NCBI RefSeq assembly: GCF_016808335.1
Contig: NC_053150.1
Coordinates: 24,882,538-24,946,537 of the forward strand
Length of the DNA: 64,000 bases
DNA from: Panicum virgatum
Lineage: Eukaryota; Streptophyta; Magnoliopsida; Poales; Poaceae
Direction: 5' to 3'
Shown: positions 44,706-56,200 of the stretch, one piece after another
Layout of the letters: every line of letters begins with the position of its first letter
How positions within the stretch are numbered: the stretch's first letter is position 1
The notes under the pieces: model-generated
Seen by the model: the letters and a program-made list of their open reading frames with translations, nothing else
What the model was told of the DNA's origin: nothing
Database searches by the model: none
Translations under genes and position numbers: made by a program

Positions 44706-47700
44706 AGCTGGGCTGGCTAGCAAAGAGATCTGGGTATGTCTTCTTCAACTCATCTTCTCGCTCCCATGTTGCCTCAGCTTCACTGTGATGACTCCACTGA
44801 ACCCTGCACATCTTGATGCGCTTGTTCCGAGTAACCCTTTCTGATGTCTCCAGAATCTTCACCGGATGCTCAGTATAAGTCAGATCCTCCTGCACATCTA
44901 CTCCATCCAGTGGTGCCTGCTCCTCGGGTACTCGCAGACACCTCTTCAGCTGAGATATATGGAAGACATCATGAACTCCTGAGAGGCTGAGAGGTAACTC
45001 CAGGCGATAAGCAACTTCGCCTTTCCGCTCTAGCACCTTGAATGGACCAACATACCGAGGTGCTAACTTCCCCTTGACATTAAATCTGCGGATTCCTCTC
45101 ATCGGAGACACCTTCAGGTACACATAATCACCGACACTGAAAGTCAGGTCTCTCCGTTTGCCATCAGCATAGCTCTTCTGTCTGCTCTGTGCAATCCTCA
45201 GATTTTCTCGCACGGCCTGTACCATCTGCTCTGCATCATCTATGATCTCAGGGCCAAAGAGCTGTTTCTCACCAATCTGATCCCAATAGAGAGGAGTCCT
45301 GCACTTTCTGCCATACAATGCCTCGAAGGGGGACTTCTTCAGACTGGCCTGATAGCTGTTGTTATATGAGAACTCAGCATAAGACAGGCACTTATCCCAA
45401 CTAGTACCGTACTGAATGGCACAAGCTCTCAGCATATCCTCCAAAACTTGGTTGGTTCTCTCTGTCTGCCCATCGGTCTGAGGGTGATAAGCCGTACTGA
45501 AACGCAGCTTCGTATCCAACGAATCATGGAGCTGCTCCCAGAACCGAGAAGTGAACTGAGACCCTCTGTCAGATATGATCTTCTTGGGCACACCATGCAA
45601 GCAGACAATCCGAGAGATGTACAACTCTACAAGTCTAGCACCGGAGTAAGTAGTGTTCACTGGAATGAAGTGAGCAACCTTCGTCAGACGATCCACTACT
45701 ACCCAAATGGAGTTGTACCCTTTCTGAGTACGAGGCAATCCAACAATGAAGTCCATAGTGATTTCCTCCCATTTCCACTCTGGAATCTTCAAAGGCTGTA
45801 ACAGACCTGCTGGCCTCTGATGCTCAGCCTTGACACGCTGACAGGTGTCACAAATAGCCACGTACTCTGCCACTGAACGCTTCATCCCATACCACCAGAA
45901 ACGTTCCTTCAGATCATAATACATCTTCGTGCTGCCCGGATGAATAGAGTAAGCTGTATCATGGGCCTCACTCAGAATCAACTTCCGGAGATCATGCACA
46001 TCAGGCACACAGATCCGGTTCTTGTACCACAAAGTACCCTGATCATCCTCTCTGAAATGAGGAGCCTTGCCCTTCTTGAGCAACTCACGAATCTCCTGCA
46101 GCTTCTCATCATCTTTCTGATGCTGCCTGATCTCTGCCTCTAGAGTCGGTACTGCCTCAAACGCTGCACTTGAAGTATGATGCAAGAAGCCCAGACTCAA
46201 CTGCTCGAACTCCTCACATAACTCTGCAGGCATCTGGAAAGCCACGGCCATGTTGACATAACTCCTCCTGCTCAAAGCATCTGCTACAACATTGGCCTTG
46301 CCCGGATGATAGTGAATCTCCAGGTCATAATCTTTGACTAACTCTAGCCATCTCCTCTGCCGCATGTTTAGCTCATTCTGCATGAAAATATACTTGAGGC
46401 TCTTGTGATCAGTGTAGATATCACACCGCTGCCCATACAAGTAATGCCTCCAAATCTTCAGAGCATGCACAACTGCGGCTAACTCAAGATCATGAGTGGG
46501 ATAATTCAGCTCATGCCGACGTAACTGCCGTGAAGCATAAGCAATCACTCTGCCCACCTGCATCAGAACACACCCAAGACCATCCTTCGAAGCATCACAA
46601 TACACCGTGAATCTCTTCGTCTGGTCTGGCAGAGTCAGGACTAGCGCCGTAGTCAACCTTTTCTTCAGTTCATCAAAGGCCATCTGACGCTCTTCAGTCC
46701 ACACGAAGCCACATTTTTCTCCAGCAGAGAAGTCAAAGGCTTCGCGATCTTGGAGAAATTCTTAATGAACCTCCGATAATATCTAGCTAAGCCCAAGAAT
46801 GACCTGACTTCCTTTACTGTCTGCGGTGTCTCCCACTCTAGCACATCCTTCACCTTGCTCGGATCAACAGCAATGCCTCCCTGAGAGATAACATGACCGA
46901 GGAATGGAACCTCGTCAATCCAGAACTCGCACTTGCTGAACTTGGCATACAACTGATGCTCTCTCAATCTCTGCAATACGAGTCTCAGATGCTCCTCATG
47001 CTCTTCTTCTGTCTTGGAGAAGATCAGAATATCATCAATAAAGATCACCACAAAGACATCCAGATTATCCATGAAGACCATGTTCATCAGATGCATGAAG
47101 AAAGCCGGGGCATTAGTCAAGCCGAAGGACATGACTGTATATTCATATAGCCCGTACTTGCAGGTGAATGCCATCTTCGGAATATCCCCAGGACGGATCC
47201 TCAGCTGAAAATAACCCGAACGAAGATCAATCTTCGAGAATATACGAGCACCTCAAGCAGATCGAAGAGATCCTCAATACGGGGCAGTGGATGCTTGTTC
47301 TTGATAGTAACTGCATTCAGCTCTCGATAATCGACACACATCCTCTTCGAGCCATCCTTCTTATCTACCAGCAACAATGGAAAAGCCCAAGGAGAGAAGC
47401 TGCGACGGATATAGCCCTTGGCTAGCAACTCATCAATAGTTTTCTTGACCTCTTCATGCTCTATAGGTGCCATACGGTAGGGCCGCTTTGCAATAGGGGC
47501 TGTGCCAGGCAAGAGATCAATACAAAACTCAATGGCGCGGTCAGGCGGCATACCTGGCAGATCATCCGGAAAGACATCCGAGAATTCAGACACCACGCGA
47601 ATACCGTCCGTGGGTCTAGCCTCCATCTGATGAAGAAATCCAGAAGGCTCTACTGCACTGATAACAACCTCTTGGCCACTGGAAGCTGATAGCAAGACTG

Positions 47701-48064
47701 TCCTCTGAGCACAATCTATCCGGACTCCCCACTTGGCCAGAGTCTCCATTCCCAGAATGACATCAATGCCCTTGGTGTCTAGCACCATCAGATCAGTACA
47801 GAACTCTACTCCCCTCAAGGAAACACTGACCCTCGGGCAGTAAGTGTGAGACCTCAACTGTCCTCCCAGTGAAGATACTAACAGGCACCTCTTTAATGTG
47901 CTAGTATGAATACCATGATGCTCGACAAAAGACTGAGTAATGAAGGAATGCGTAGCACCAGTATCAAAAAGCACTGTAGCTAGATATGAATTAACCATGA
48001 ACGTACCAATAACCATGTTGGGAGCCTCGGCCGCTGACTCGGCCGTCACGTGGTTCACTCTGCC
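44704..48064 (-). pseudogene. Y pol: protease-RT-RNase H-integrase-chromodomain, two frameshifts
   Basis: Frames join at 48076-47201 (protease with [10 protein letters not shown] and the start of RT), 47174-46665 (RT with [11 protein letters not shown]) and 46704-44704 (RNase H, integrase, chromodomain). Comparison with Z shows single-base deletions near 47254 (in the DLL/RGAR region) and near 46706 (after LLEKNVA). RNase H has [16 protein letters not shown]. Integrase has [30 protein letters not shown] and [14 protein letters not shown]. The C-terminal [18 protein letters not shown]...[15 protein letters not shown] region is a chromodomain typical of chromoviruses. The upstream zinc knuckle is absent. 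Confidence 0.92.
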
Positions 48065-48174
48065 CTGAAGTGACAAAGACAGATAGATATCGAAAGATTA
48101 ACTCAAGATTCATAAGGATAGAACAAGGGACATTAGTTCAAAAGAAACCGCTGAATGATTATATTTAAGATTAC
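48065..48174 (-). other. Candidate intron in Y gag
   Basis: A 110-bp GT-AG segment on the minus strand (GTAATC...CACTTCAG), the counterpart of 52762-52871 in Z. It separates gag exon 1 from what is now the protease frame, because exon 2 is deleted in Y. Confidence 0.6.
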
Positions 48175-48232
48175 CTGCTTCAGTGCAAGGAACTCCTTCT
48201 GCTTCATCTTCATAACGCCCGCGGGGACGTTG
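48175..48232 (-). pseudogene. Y gag exon 1, 3' end
   Basis: It encodes the final residues of exon 1 (NVPAG.MKMKQKEFLALKQ) up to the donor. It was separated from 60060-60522 by the insertion of Z. Confidence 0.8.
48228..48232. repeat. Target-site duplication of Z (left)
   Basis: CGTTG here and at 60060-60064, directly flanking the Z LTRs; this fixes both ends of Z. Confidence 0.95.
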
Positions 48233-49018
48233 TGTAACACCCTAATTTAAATTTCAGCATTTATCAATAAAATTAATTGGCTTTATTTAATTTTCTAAGG
48301 ATTTTCTGTGTTAGTCTGGCATTTAACCCAAATTTTTGTTCCTCAAGTAATTAAAATTTATCATAGGTTTAAATTTTGTTGTTGCATTCATGCTGGTGCA
48401 TGGTTTTGTTTTGTTTGTTTGTAGAGGAGTTTGAATTCAAATTGTTTTGAGTTGAGAGGAAAGGAAAAAGGAATAGAAAAGAGAAGGAAAAGGAGAAGAA
48501 AAGGAACCCATAACCCAATACCCGAAGCGGCCCATGGCCACTTTCTTTTTTTTTCCCAGTCCAAACCAGTTTACTTCCACCCGCAGGCCCAGCCACTCCC
48601 CCTCATCGCGCGCCACCGGCCTAGTCCGCTCGCCCGAGCCCAAGCCAGCGCGCCCGCTCTCACCCGCCTGCCACCGGGCCCCGCTCGTCAGGCCTCCCTC
48701 TCACGCCCGGCTCGCCCGCGTTCCCGCCTCCTTCCGCTGACGGCCTGACCCCACTGGTCAGATCTTTCCCCTTCCTCTCTCCGCGATCCTCGCCGAGTCC
48801 TCTGCGCTGCTCCGCGTCGCCGCTCCGCGACCCGCTGCCCCGTGGACCACTCCAGCTTCGCAGGGCCTACCGGCCAGCCTCACCCGAACATCCCCTCTTC
48901 CAGAAGCTTCCTCCCCCGAGCCAGGAAATCCCACGGAGCAACGGCCCGGTCCGAGCTTTCCTCGCCGCGATCCTCGCTGGCTCCAATCTGCGGCCCGCCT
49001 ATCCAGGATCACCGCCGG

Positions 49019-49030
49019 CTATTAATTAAC
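49019..49030 (+). promoter_or_regulatory. TATA-like box in the Z LTR
   Basis: CTATTAATTAAC lies about 320 bp upstream of the donor-like GTAAG. Other Tekay LTRs here have TTTAAA in the matching place (near 781, 42436, 43972 and 63886, minus strand). This is a likely transcription start region. Confidence 0.4.
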
Positions 49031-50217
49031 CCCCCCCCCCCGCGGATCCCTGCGTCCCCATCTCCACCCCGCAGCCACCACCATCACCCAAGCGCCCCCC
49101 CCCTCGCCTCGCTCCGCCGTGCAGAGCACTCACGCCTCCACAAACCGCCACCTCGAAGGCCAACTCCGGCCCCTGCGCCATACTGGAGCACCACGTGGAG
49201 GAGGAGGTCGCCTGCAGCCGCTCTCTACGCCCTCTACCCCACGCTCCGCACGGGGATTGCTCACCGGAGCACCACCGAGCCGCCACCACCGAGCCGCCAC
49301 GCCGCCGACGTCCCTCCGCTGCAACCCGGACGCCTCGAGCCCTCAGTAAGAAACAGCTCTGCCACCCTGTCCTTTTGCGCTAAGTTCTAGGTCGGGTAGC
49401 GCACCGTAGGCTCCCTTGCCCTGTTCACCGGCGAACCCTCGCCGCCCCTCACCGTGGTGAGCTCCTGCAAAACCCAAATCCCCTTCCCAGTCTGCCCAGT
49501 TGGTTTCGCCATGATGCGGGCTACCTCCCTGACCCAAGACCGCTCCGTTTTGAGCCCGGGAACGCCGAAACGCCGAAGTCCGGCGAGTTCCCAGTGCCCC
49601 GCCGCCGCGGAGATTGATCTCCGGCGGTCAGCGCCGCCGCCCCCGCGCCCGATGGCCCTGGGCCGTCAGATCTAAAATAAACGCCGGAGATTAGAACCCA
49701 CATCGATCGGGTCTGGACCGCTAGATCCCGATCCAGCGGCCTGAATCCACCCGTACCGGTTCGCCCTGGCGTTTTTGTTAAAGAGACCCTGGAGTTTTCT
49801 TTAATCAACCCGCGGTCCAGCCTTAGTCAAAAGTATTTACGGTTTGGTCCTGTTTTTAGCACATAACCCCCTGGCCTTTCTGGAAATAGAACCCGCCGTC
49901 CTTTGCTGCTAATTTTGTGAGTTAGACCCTGGAGTTAACATTTAATTATGTTTAGGTCCTCAGTTTTTGCAGAAAACCCCCTGGAACCTTAGTTTTCTTG
50001 CAGATAAGCCCCTGAACCTTGTTTTTAGCCTAGAAAACGCGTTTTAGCTCCGTTTTTAGCGTTCTTTATGTCCACGCGATCGTTGTAACGTGTAGAATAG
50101 TTTTAGCTTAGTTTTTATTGCTGTTTTTATGTATTAATGTACTGTTTCTTAGTTTTTGCTAGAGTTTGCTTGTATGCTTATTATTGTGCATTGTTTTGGC
50201 CATGTGTTCGTGAGTAG

Positions 50218-50307
50218 ACGTTGATCCATCTGAGGAGCCCCAGTACCAGTACCCGGAGCAGCCATCTTCGGAGCAGTTTGAGCAGCAGCCAGAGCAGTAC
50301 GAGGAAG
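50218..50307 (+). other. Candidate Q/E-rich LTR exon (exon A)
   Basis: Ninety bases between TGAGTAG and AAG|GCAAGTG, translating to a Gln/Glu/Pro/Tyr-rich peptide (DPSEEPQYQYPEQPSSEQF region). The matching frame is open in both Z LTRs and both Y LTRs, and has one stop each in T1 and X. The downstream site fits a GC-AG type donor. Confidence 0.4.
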
Positions 50308-51356
50308 GCAAGTGTAACATGAACAACCTATCACTTTTAATTATATTTTCATACTGCATTTTAATACTGTATGCCTATAAGGACTTTCCTAGCCACTATA
50401 TATCCTTTATATATTACCTTGGGTTGCATTTTGGTTAGTTGTGCTAGGTGCCGCGCTATAACACACTCTGGTCCTTTTTAATTAATTTGATTAATGGTTT
50501 ACTTGAACTTAATTCTGAGAGTGGCACTCTGTGTGGCTTGAGTGGCTCACGTCTCGTTAAAAGATGTTTTTTTTGTAGAAACATGGTTTAGGGGGCCAGC
50601 ACGGTGCTTAGTGCTTGGTTGGCCACTCTCCATAAGGACTGGTTCATAGAGCGACAACCTGGGACAACAGCGCTACCACAAGGCTAGAATGGGATAGACT
50701 TGGCTTACTAATTAGGTCTTTTTGGTTTGGAGTAACTTACCTGCGGGGCAAGAGTAGTAAGCTTCAATGGTCCCTGCTCCTCCGGCTTGGTCTGTGCTTG
50801 GATTGCGCTCCTGTGCTTGTACCCCCGGAGGTGGGCCCCATCGTCGCTGACCTAACTCTCGCGGTTACGCCTTACCAACGAGATTCTTTGTAACGGCCTC
50901 GTAGTGAGTCGCTAGTCATCTCACCTAAGGAAGTGTGATGAACCTCTAGCGTAGCTCACGACTTGTGGGTAAAGATGTGCAACCTCTGCAGAGTGTAAAA
51001 CTGGTATACTAGCCGTGCTCACGGTTATGAGCGGCCCAGATCCTCCTTTTGATTAGTGGGGTTAGCCCCTTCCGACGAGGGGGTGCCTCTCGGGGTTACC
51101 TTGGTGGCTTGGTTTCAGTTTGGTTCTCAGTAGTAACATGTTTAATCTTGATTAATTACTATGTAACTGGGTTAATGGTAATTCATCAACCCGTAGTAAA
51201 TAGCTTTAATAAAATTTTGCCAAGACTTAAAAGCTAATGCAGTCAGTCAGCCAGCCTAGAGCCTCATAGTTTGTGTTATACTTGTTGAGTACAAGTTGTG
51301 TACTCACTCTTGCCTCTTCTCTACTTTTTTCTCTTGGCTACGCTACTGCTGCTCAG

Positions 51357-51412
51357 TTCCTGCCGACACGAGGGAGTTCGTTCAGCGCTACCAGGACTAC
51401 GAGGACTTCTAG
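51357..51412 (+). other. Candidate terminal LTR exon (exon B)
   Basis: It follows a strong pyrimidine tract and GCTGCTCAG and ends in TAG at 51410-51412. In the phase left by exon A it encodes PADTREFVQRYQDYEDF. The same peptide, with one or two changes, is encoded in the other Tekay LTRs here. Confidence 0.4.
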
Positions 51413-51672
51413 GTGTTCGTCTCCCAGTCGACGTCCCTGTGGCGCCCTGCTTCAGCTTCGGAGAGTCTTTTATCGTATTGTGTACTTCGCTTCCGCTGTA
51501 CTAGACATTCTTGTCATTAATGTAATAAATAACATTCGTATTCGCTTTATTATGTTTTTTTTACGTGATATGTGCTATGATATACTGTTCATTCTGTTGT
51601 ATATACGTGTGACTTGATCCTGGCACGTATATGATTGCTCGGTTTATGTTCTTTTATAAACCGGGTGTTACA

Positions 51673-52245
51673 GAGTGGTATCAGAGCCGTATCGACTGTA
51701 GGACGAAGCCTAGATAGAACTGGTCGAGTTTTAGGAGTTCTTCTCTCCAATCCTTGTCTGCTGAAACTATTTTACTATTATACCCCTTGAATTCTATGAC
51801 TTTTACCCTTCTTGCCTTGATTTCTCTCTCTGAAGAATAGTTCTCATAGATTTTGGCCCGAATCAGTCATCTGACCACCATGAGTTTAATCTAGGTGACC
51901 CTTTTATAATAATACGATAGCACGTTCTGCGGCGCGTTGTGTTAGTCGAGTCGTATGTTAAACTCGACTAAGTTGTGAAAATTGTCTGCTTGTTATTATG
52001 CTACATGTTTGATTTGGATTTTTTGACTGATTGCGTAGCTTAGTAGTTTAAATTTGTTTAAAGAAAATCACTCAGATGTTAAAGTTAACTAATTAATAAA
52101 ATGAGTTAGATCGTTGGGGGTAAAACAGTCCACTCTATCCTGTCTACTTTATCATGGCTGAGTCTTTTTCCGCAAAGAGTTAACATATCCATCTGAATTT
52201 ATTCCTGCAATATCCTTATTCGTGAAATCTTTTGTCCAAAATCAG
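51673..52245 (+). other. Z leader with primer-binding site
   Basis: The primer site TGGTATCAGAGCC is at 51676-51688, 3 nt after the LTR, matching initiator Met tRNA. The leader then runs 0.55 kb without an ORF to the gag ATG. Confidence 0.85.
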
Positions 52246-53165
52246 ATGGTGAACACCAGGCGTGGTTTTGACCAGCAGGGGCAGAATAACCAGGGTCAGA
52301 ACACCCAGGGGACCGGGATCCCGATGCCTCCGCCCTTGACTCCGGAGCAGTACTTCCAGCTCCAGATGCAGATGATGGCTACCCTGAACAACACGGTTCA
52401 GGCTCTTCAACAGGCTCACACTCAGCCTCCGCCTCCTCCACCGCCGCAGCCTCGCGACAGGCGTGCTGAGTTCCTGAGGGGTCACCCGCCGATGTTTTCT
52501 CACACATCCGACCCTCTTCAGGCTGACGACTGGCTCCGTGCAGTGGAGCGTCAGCTGGACATCGCCCAGTGCGATGATCGGGAGCGAGTTTTGTACGCAG
52601 CAGGACAGCTGCGAGGGGCAGCTTTGGACTGGTGGGAGTCCCACCCAGTTCATGACCGAGAGTCTCTCACTTGGCTCCAGTTCCGGGAGCGCTTCCGCAG
52701 CCACAACGTCCCCGCGGGCATTATGAAGATGAAGCAGAAGGAGTTCCTTGCACTGAAGCAGGTAATCTTAAATATAATCATTCAGCGGTTTCTTTTGAAC
52801 TAATGTCCCTTGTTCTATCCTTATGAATCTTGAGTTAATCTTTTGATATCTATCTGTCTTTGTCACTTCAGGGGACTATGTCGGTCACGGAGTATCGTGA
52901 TCGCTTTCTGCAGCTTGCTCGCTACGCCCCTGCCGATGTTGCGGATGACCGCAAGAAGCAGGAGCACTTCATGGAGGGCCTTGAGGACTACCTCCAGTAC
53001 GCGCTGCTCAACCTCCGCTTCGACGACTTCAACCATCTGGTTGACAGCGCGCTCAACATTGAGCGCAAGCACTTGGAGATGGAGGACAAGAAGAGGAAGA
53101 TTGTCCCCGTTGCTCCCGGCAGCAACACTCATCCTCGCCTCCAGCCGTCTCAGCAGTACCAGTAG
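52246..53165 (+). pseudogene. Z gag with candidate 110-bp intron
   Basis: Exon 1 (52246-52761) starts at MVNTRRG. It has a Pro/Gln-rich linker and a gag core with ADDWLRAVERQLD, ALDWWES and FRERFRSHNV. Exon 2 (52872-53165) continues in frame with [20 protein letters not shown] and [20 protein letters not shown]. Unspliced, the frame ends 14 codons into the intron. Exon 2 ends in TAG at 53163, with a second TAG at 53187; both stand where CAG (Gln) is expected. The zinc knuckle that should follow is missing. The ATG at 52246 is preferred to 52222 because the Y leader supports it. Confidence 0.8.
52762..52871 (+). other. Candidate gag intron
   Basis: AAGCAG|GTAATC at the 5' end and a pyrimidine-rich TCTGTCTTTGTCACTTCAG|GG at the 3' end. 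It is AT-rich, 110 bp, and leaves the reading frame intact (phase 0). The same segment with the same length is present in Y at 48065-48174. Confidence 0.65.
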
Positions 53166-53220
53166 CCGCAGTACCGGCCTCCTCAGTAGTACCAGCAGAG
53201 TCCCCCGCAGCAGGGCGCCA

Positions 53221-56200
53221 CTTCAGGGCAGAGTGAACCACGTGACGGCCGAGTCAGCGGCCGAGGCTCCCAAAGTGGTTATTGGTACGTTCATGGTTAA
53301 TTCATATCCAGCTACAGTGCTTTTTGATACTGGTGCTACGCATTCCTTCATTACTCAGTCTTTTGTCGAGCATCATGGTATTCATACTAGCACATTAAAG
53401 AGGTGTCTGTTAGTATCTTCACCGGGAGGACAGTTGAGGTCTCACACTTACTGCCCGAGGGTCAGTGTTTCCTTGAGGGGAGTAGAGTTCTGTACTGATC
53501 TGATGGTGCTAGACACCAAGGGCCTTGATGTCATTCTAGGAATGGAGACTCTGGCCAAGTGGGGAGTCCGGATAGATTGTGCTCAGAGGACAGTCTTGCT
53601 ATCAGCTTCCAGTGGCCAAGAGGTTGTTATCAGTGCAGTAGAGCCTTCTGGATTTCTTCATCAGATGGAGGCTAGACCCACGGACGGTATTCGCGTGGTG
53701 TCTGAATTCCCGGATGTCTTTCCGGATGATCTGCCAGGTATGCCGCCTGAACGCACCATTGAGTTTTGTATTGATCTCTTGCCTGGCACAGCTCCTATTG
53801 CAAAGCGGCCCTACCGTATGGCACCTATAGAGCATGAGGAAGTCAAGAAGACTATTGATGAGTTGCTAGCCAAGGGCTATATCCGTCGCAGCTTCTCTCC
53901 TTGGGCTTTTCCATTGTTGCTGGTAGATAAGAAGGATGGCTCGAAGAGGATGTGTGTCGATTATCGGGAGCTGAATGCAGTTACTATCAAGAACAAGCAT
54001 CCACTGCCCCGTATTGAGGATCTCTTCGATCTGCTTCGAGGTGCTCGTATATTCTCGAAGATTGATCTTCGTTCGGGTTATTTTCAGCTGAGGATCCGTC
54101 CTGGGGATATTCCGAAGACGGCATTCACCTGCAAGTACGGGCTATATGAGTATACGGTCATGTCCTTCGGCTTGACTAAGCCCCGGCTTTCTTCATGCAT
54201 CTGATGAATATGGTCTTCATGGATTATCTGGATGTCTTTGTGGTGATCTTTATTGATGATATTCTGATCTTCTCCAAGACAGAAGAAGAGCATGAGGAGC
54301 ATCTGAGACTCGTATTGCAGAGGTTGAGAGAGCATCAGTTGTATGCCAAGTTCAGCAAGTGCGAGTTCTGGATTGACGAGGTTCCATTCCTCGGTCATGT
54401 TATCTCTCAGGGAGGCATTGCTATTGATCCGAGCAAGGTGAAGGATGTGCTAGAGTGGGAGACACCGCAGATAGTAAAGGAAGTCAGGTCATTCTTGGGC
54501 TTAGCTGGATATTATCGGAGGTTCATTGAGAATTTCTCCAAGATCGCGAAGCCTTTGACTTCTCTGCTGGAGAAAAATGTGGCTTTCGTGTGGACTGAAG
54601 AGCGTCAGATGGCCTTTGATGAACTGAAGAAAAGATTGACTATGGCGCCAGTCCTGACTCTGCCAGACCAGATGAAGAGATTCACGGTGTATTGTGATGC
54701 TTCGAAGGATGGTCTTGGGTGTGTTCTGATGCAGGAGGGCAGAGTGATTGCTTATGCTTCACGGCAGTTACGTCGGCATGAGCTGAATTATCCCACTCAT
54801 GATCTTGAGTTAGCCGCAGTTGTACATGCTCTGAAGATTTGGAGGCATTACTTGTATGGACAGCGGTGTGATATCTACACTGATCACAAGAGCCTCAAGT
54901 ACATTTTCACGCAGAATGAGTTGAACATGCGGCAGAGGAGATGGTTTGAGTTGGTCAAGGACTATGACCTGGAGATTCACTATCATCCGGGCAAGGCCAA
55001 TGTTGTAGCAGATGCTCTGAGCAGAAGAAGTTATGTCAACATGGCCGTGGCTTTCCAGATGCCTCCAGAGTTATGCGAGGAGTTCGAGCAGTTGAGTCTG
55101 GGCTTCTTGCATCATACTTCCAGTGCAGCATTCGAGGCAGTACCGACTCTAGAGGCAGAGATCAGGCAGCATCAGAAAGATGATGAGAAGCTGCAGGAGA
55201 TTCGTGAGTTGCTCAAGAAGGGCAAGGCTCCTCATTTCAGAGAGGATGATCAGGGTACCTTGTGGTACAAGAACCGGATCTGCGTGCCTGATGTGCATGA
55301 TCTCCGGAAGTTGATTCTGAGTGAGGCCCATGATACAGCTTACTCTATTCATCCGGGCAGCACGAAGATGTATTATGATCTGAAGGAATGTTTTTGGTGG
55401 TATGGGATGAAGAGTTCAGTGGCAGAGTACGTGGCTATTTGTGACACCTGTCAGCGTGTCAAGGTTGAGCATCAGAGGCCAGCAGGTCTGTTACAGCCTT
55501 TGAAGATTCCAGAGTGGAAATGGGAGGAGATCACTATGGACTTCATTGTTGGATTGCCTCGTACTCAGAAAGGGTACAACTCCATATGGGTGGTAGTGGA
55601 TCGATTGACGAAGGTTGCTCACTTCATACCAGTGAACACTACTTACTCCGGTGCTAGACTTGCAGAGTTGTACATCTCTCGGATTGTCTGCTTGCATGGT
55701 GTGCCCAAGAAGATCATATCTGACAGAGGGTCTCAGTTTATGTCTCGATTCTGGGAGCAGCTTCATGATTCTTTGGATACGAAGCTGCGTTTCAGTACGG
55801 CTTATCACCCTCAGACAGATGGGCAGACAGAGAGAACCAACCAAGTGTTGGAGGATATGCTGAGAGCTTGTGCCATTCAGTACGGTACCAGTTGGGATAA
55901 GTGCCTGTCTTATGCTGAGTTCTCATATAACAACAGCTATCAGGCTAGTCTGAAGAAGTCCCCCTTCGAGGCATTGTATGGCAGAAAGTGCAGGACTCCT
56001 CTCTATTGGGAACAGATTGGTGAGAAGCAGCTCTTTGGCCCTGAGATCATAGATGATGCAGAGCAGATGGTTCAGGCTGTGCGAGAAAATCTGAGGATTG
56101 CACAGAGCAGACAGAAGAGCTATGCAGATGGCAAACGGAGGGATCTGACCTTCAGTGTCAGTGATTATGTGTATCTGAAGGTGTCTCCGATGAGAGGAAT

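Larger units (their letters stand above)
48233..51672 (+). repeat. 5' LTR of Z
   Basis: Order: AT-rich start, GC-rich block with a TATA-like CTATTAATTAAC (49019-49030), donor-like CTCA|GTAAGAAA at about 49346, candidate exon A (50218-50307), candidate exon B (51357-51412), and end at 51672. The GC-rich part is unlike that of Y although the internal regions are nearly identical. Confidence 0.93.

Noticed and set aside
51273..51617. ORF starting MLYLLSTSCVLTLASS in all Tekay LTRs
   Set aside because: It overlaps the pyrimidine-rich acceptor region and exon B in another frame; length and C-terminus change from copy to copy. Its apparent hydrophobicity comes from the T/C-rich tract.
54170..54200. 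Programmed frameshift in Z pol
   Set aside because: A single missing T relative to Y, inside the RT catalytic domain and absent in Y; no slippery heptamer. A decay mutation is simpler.
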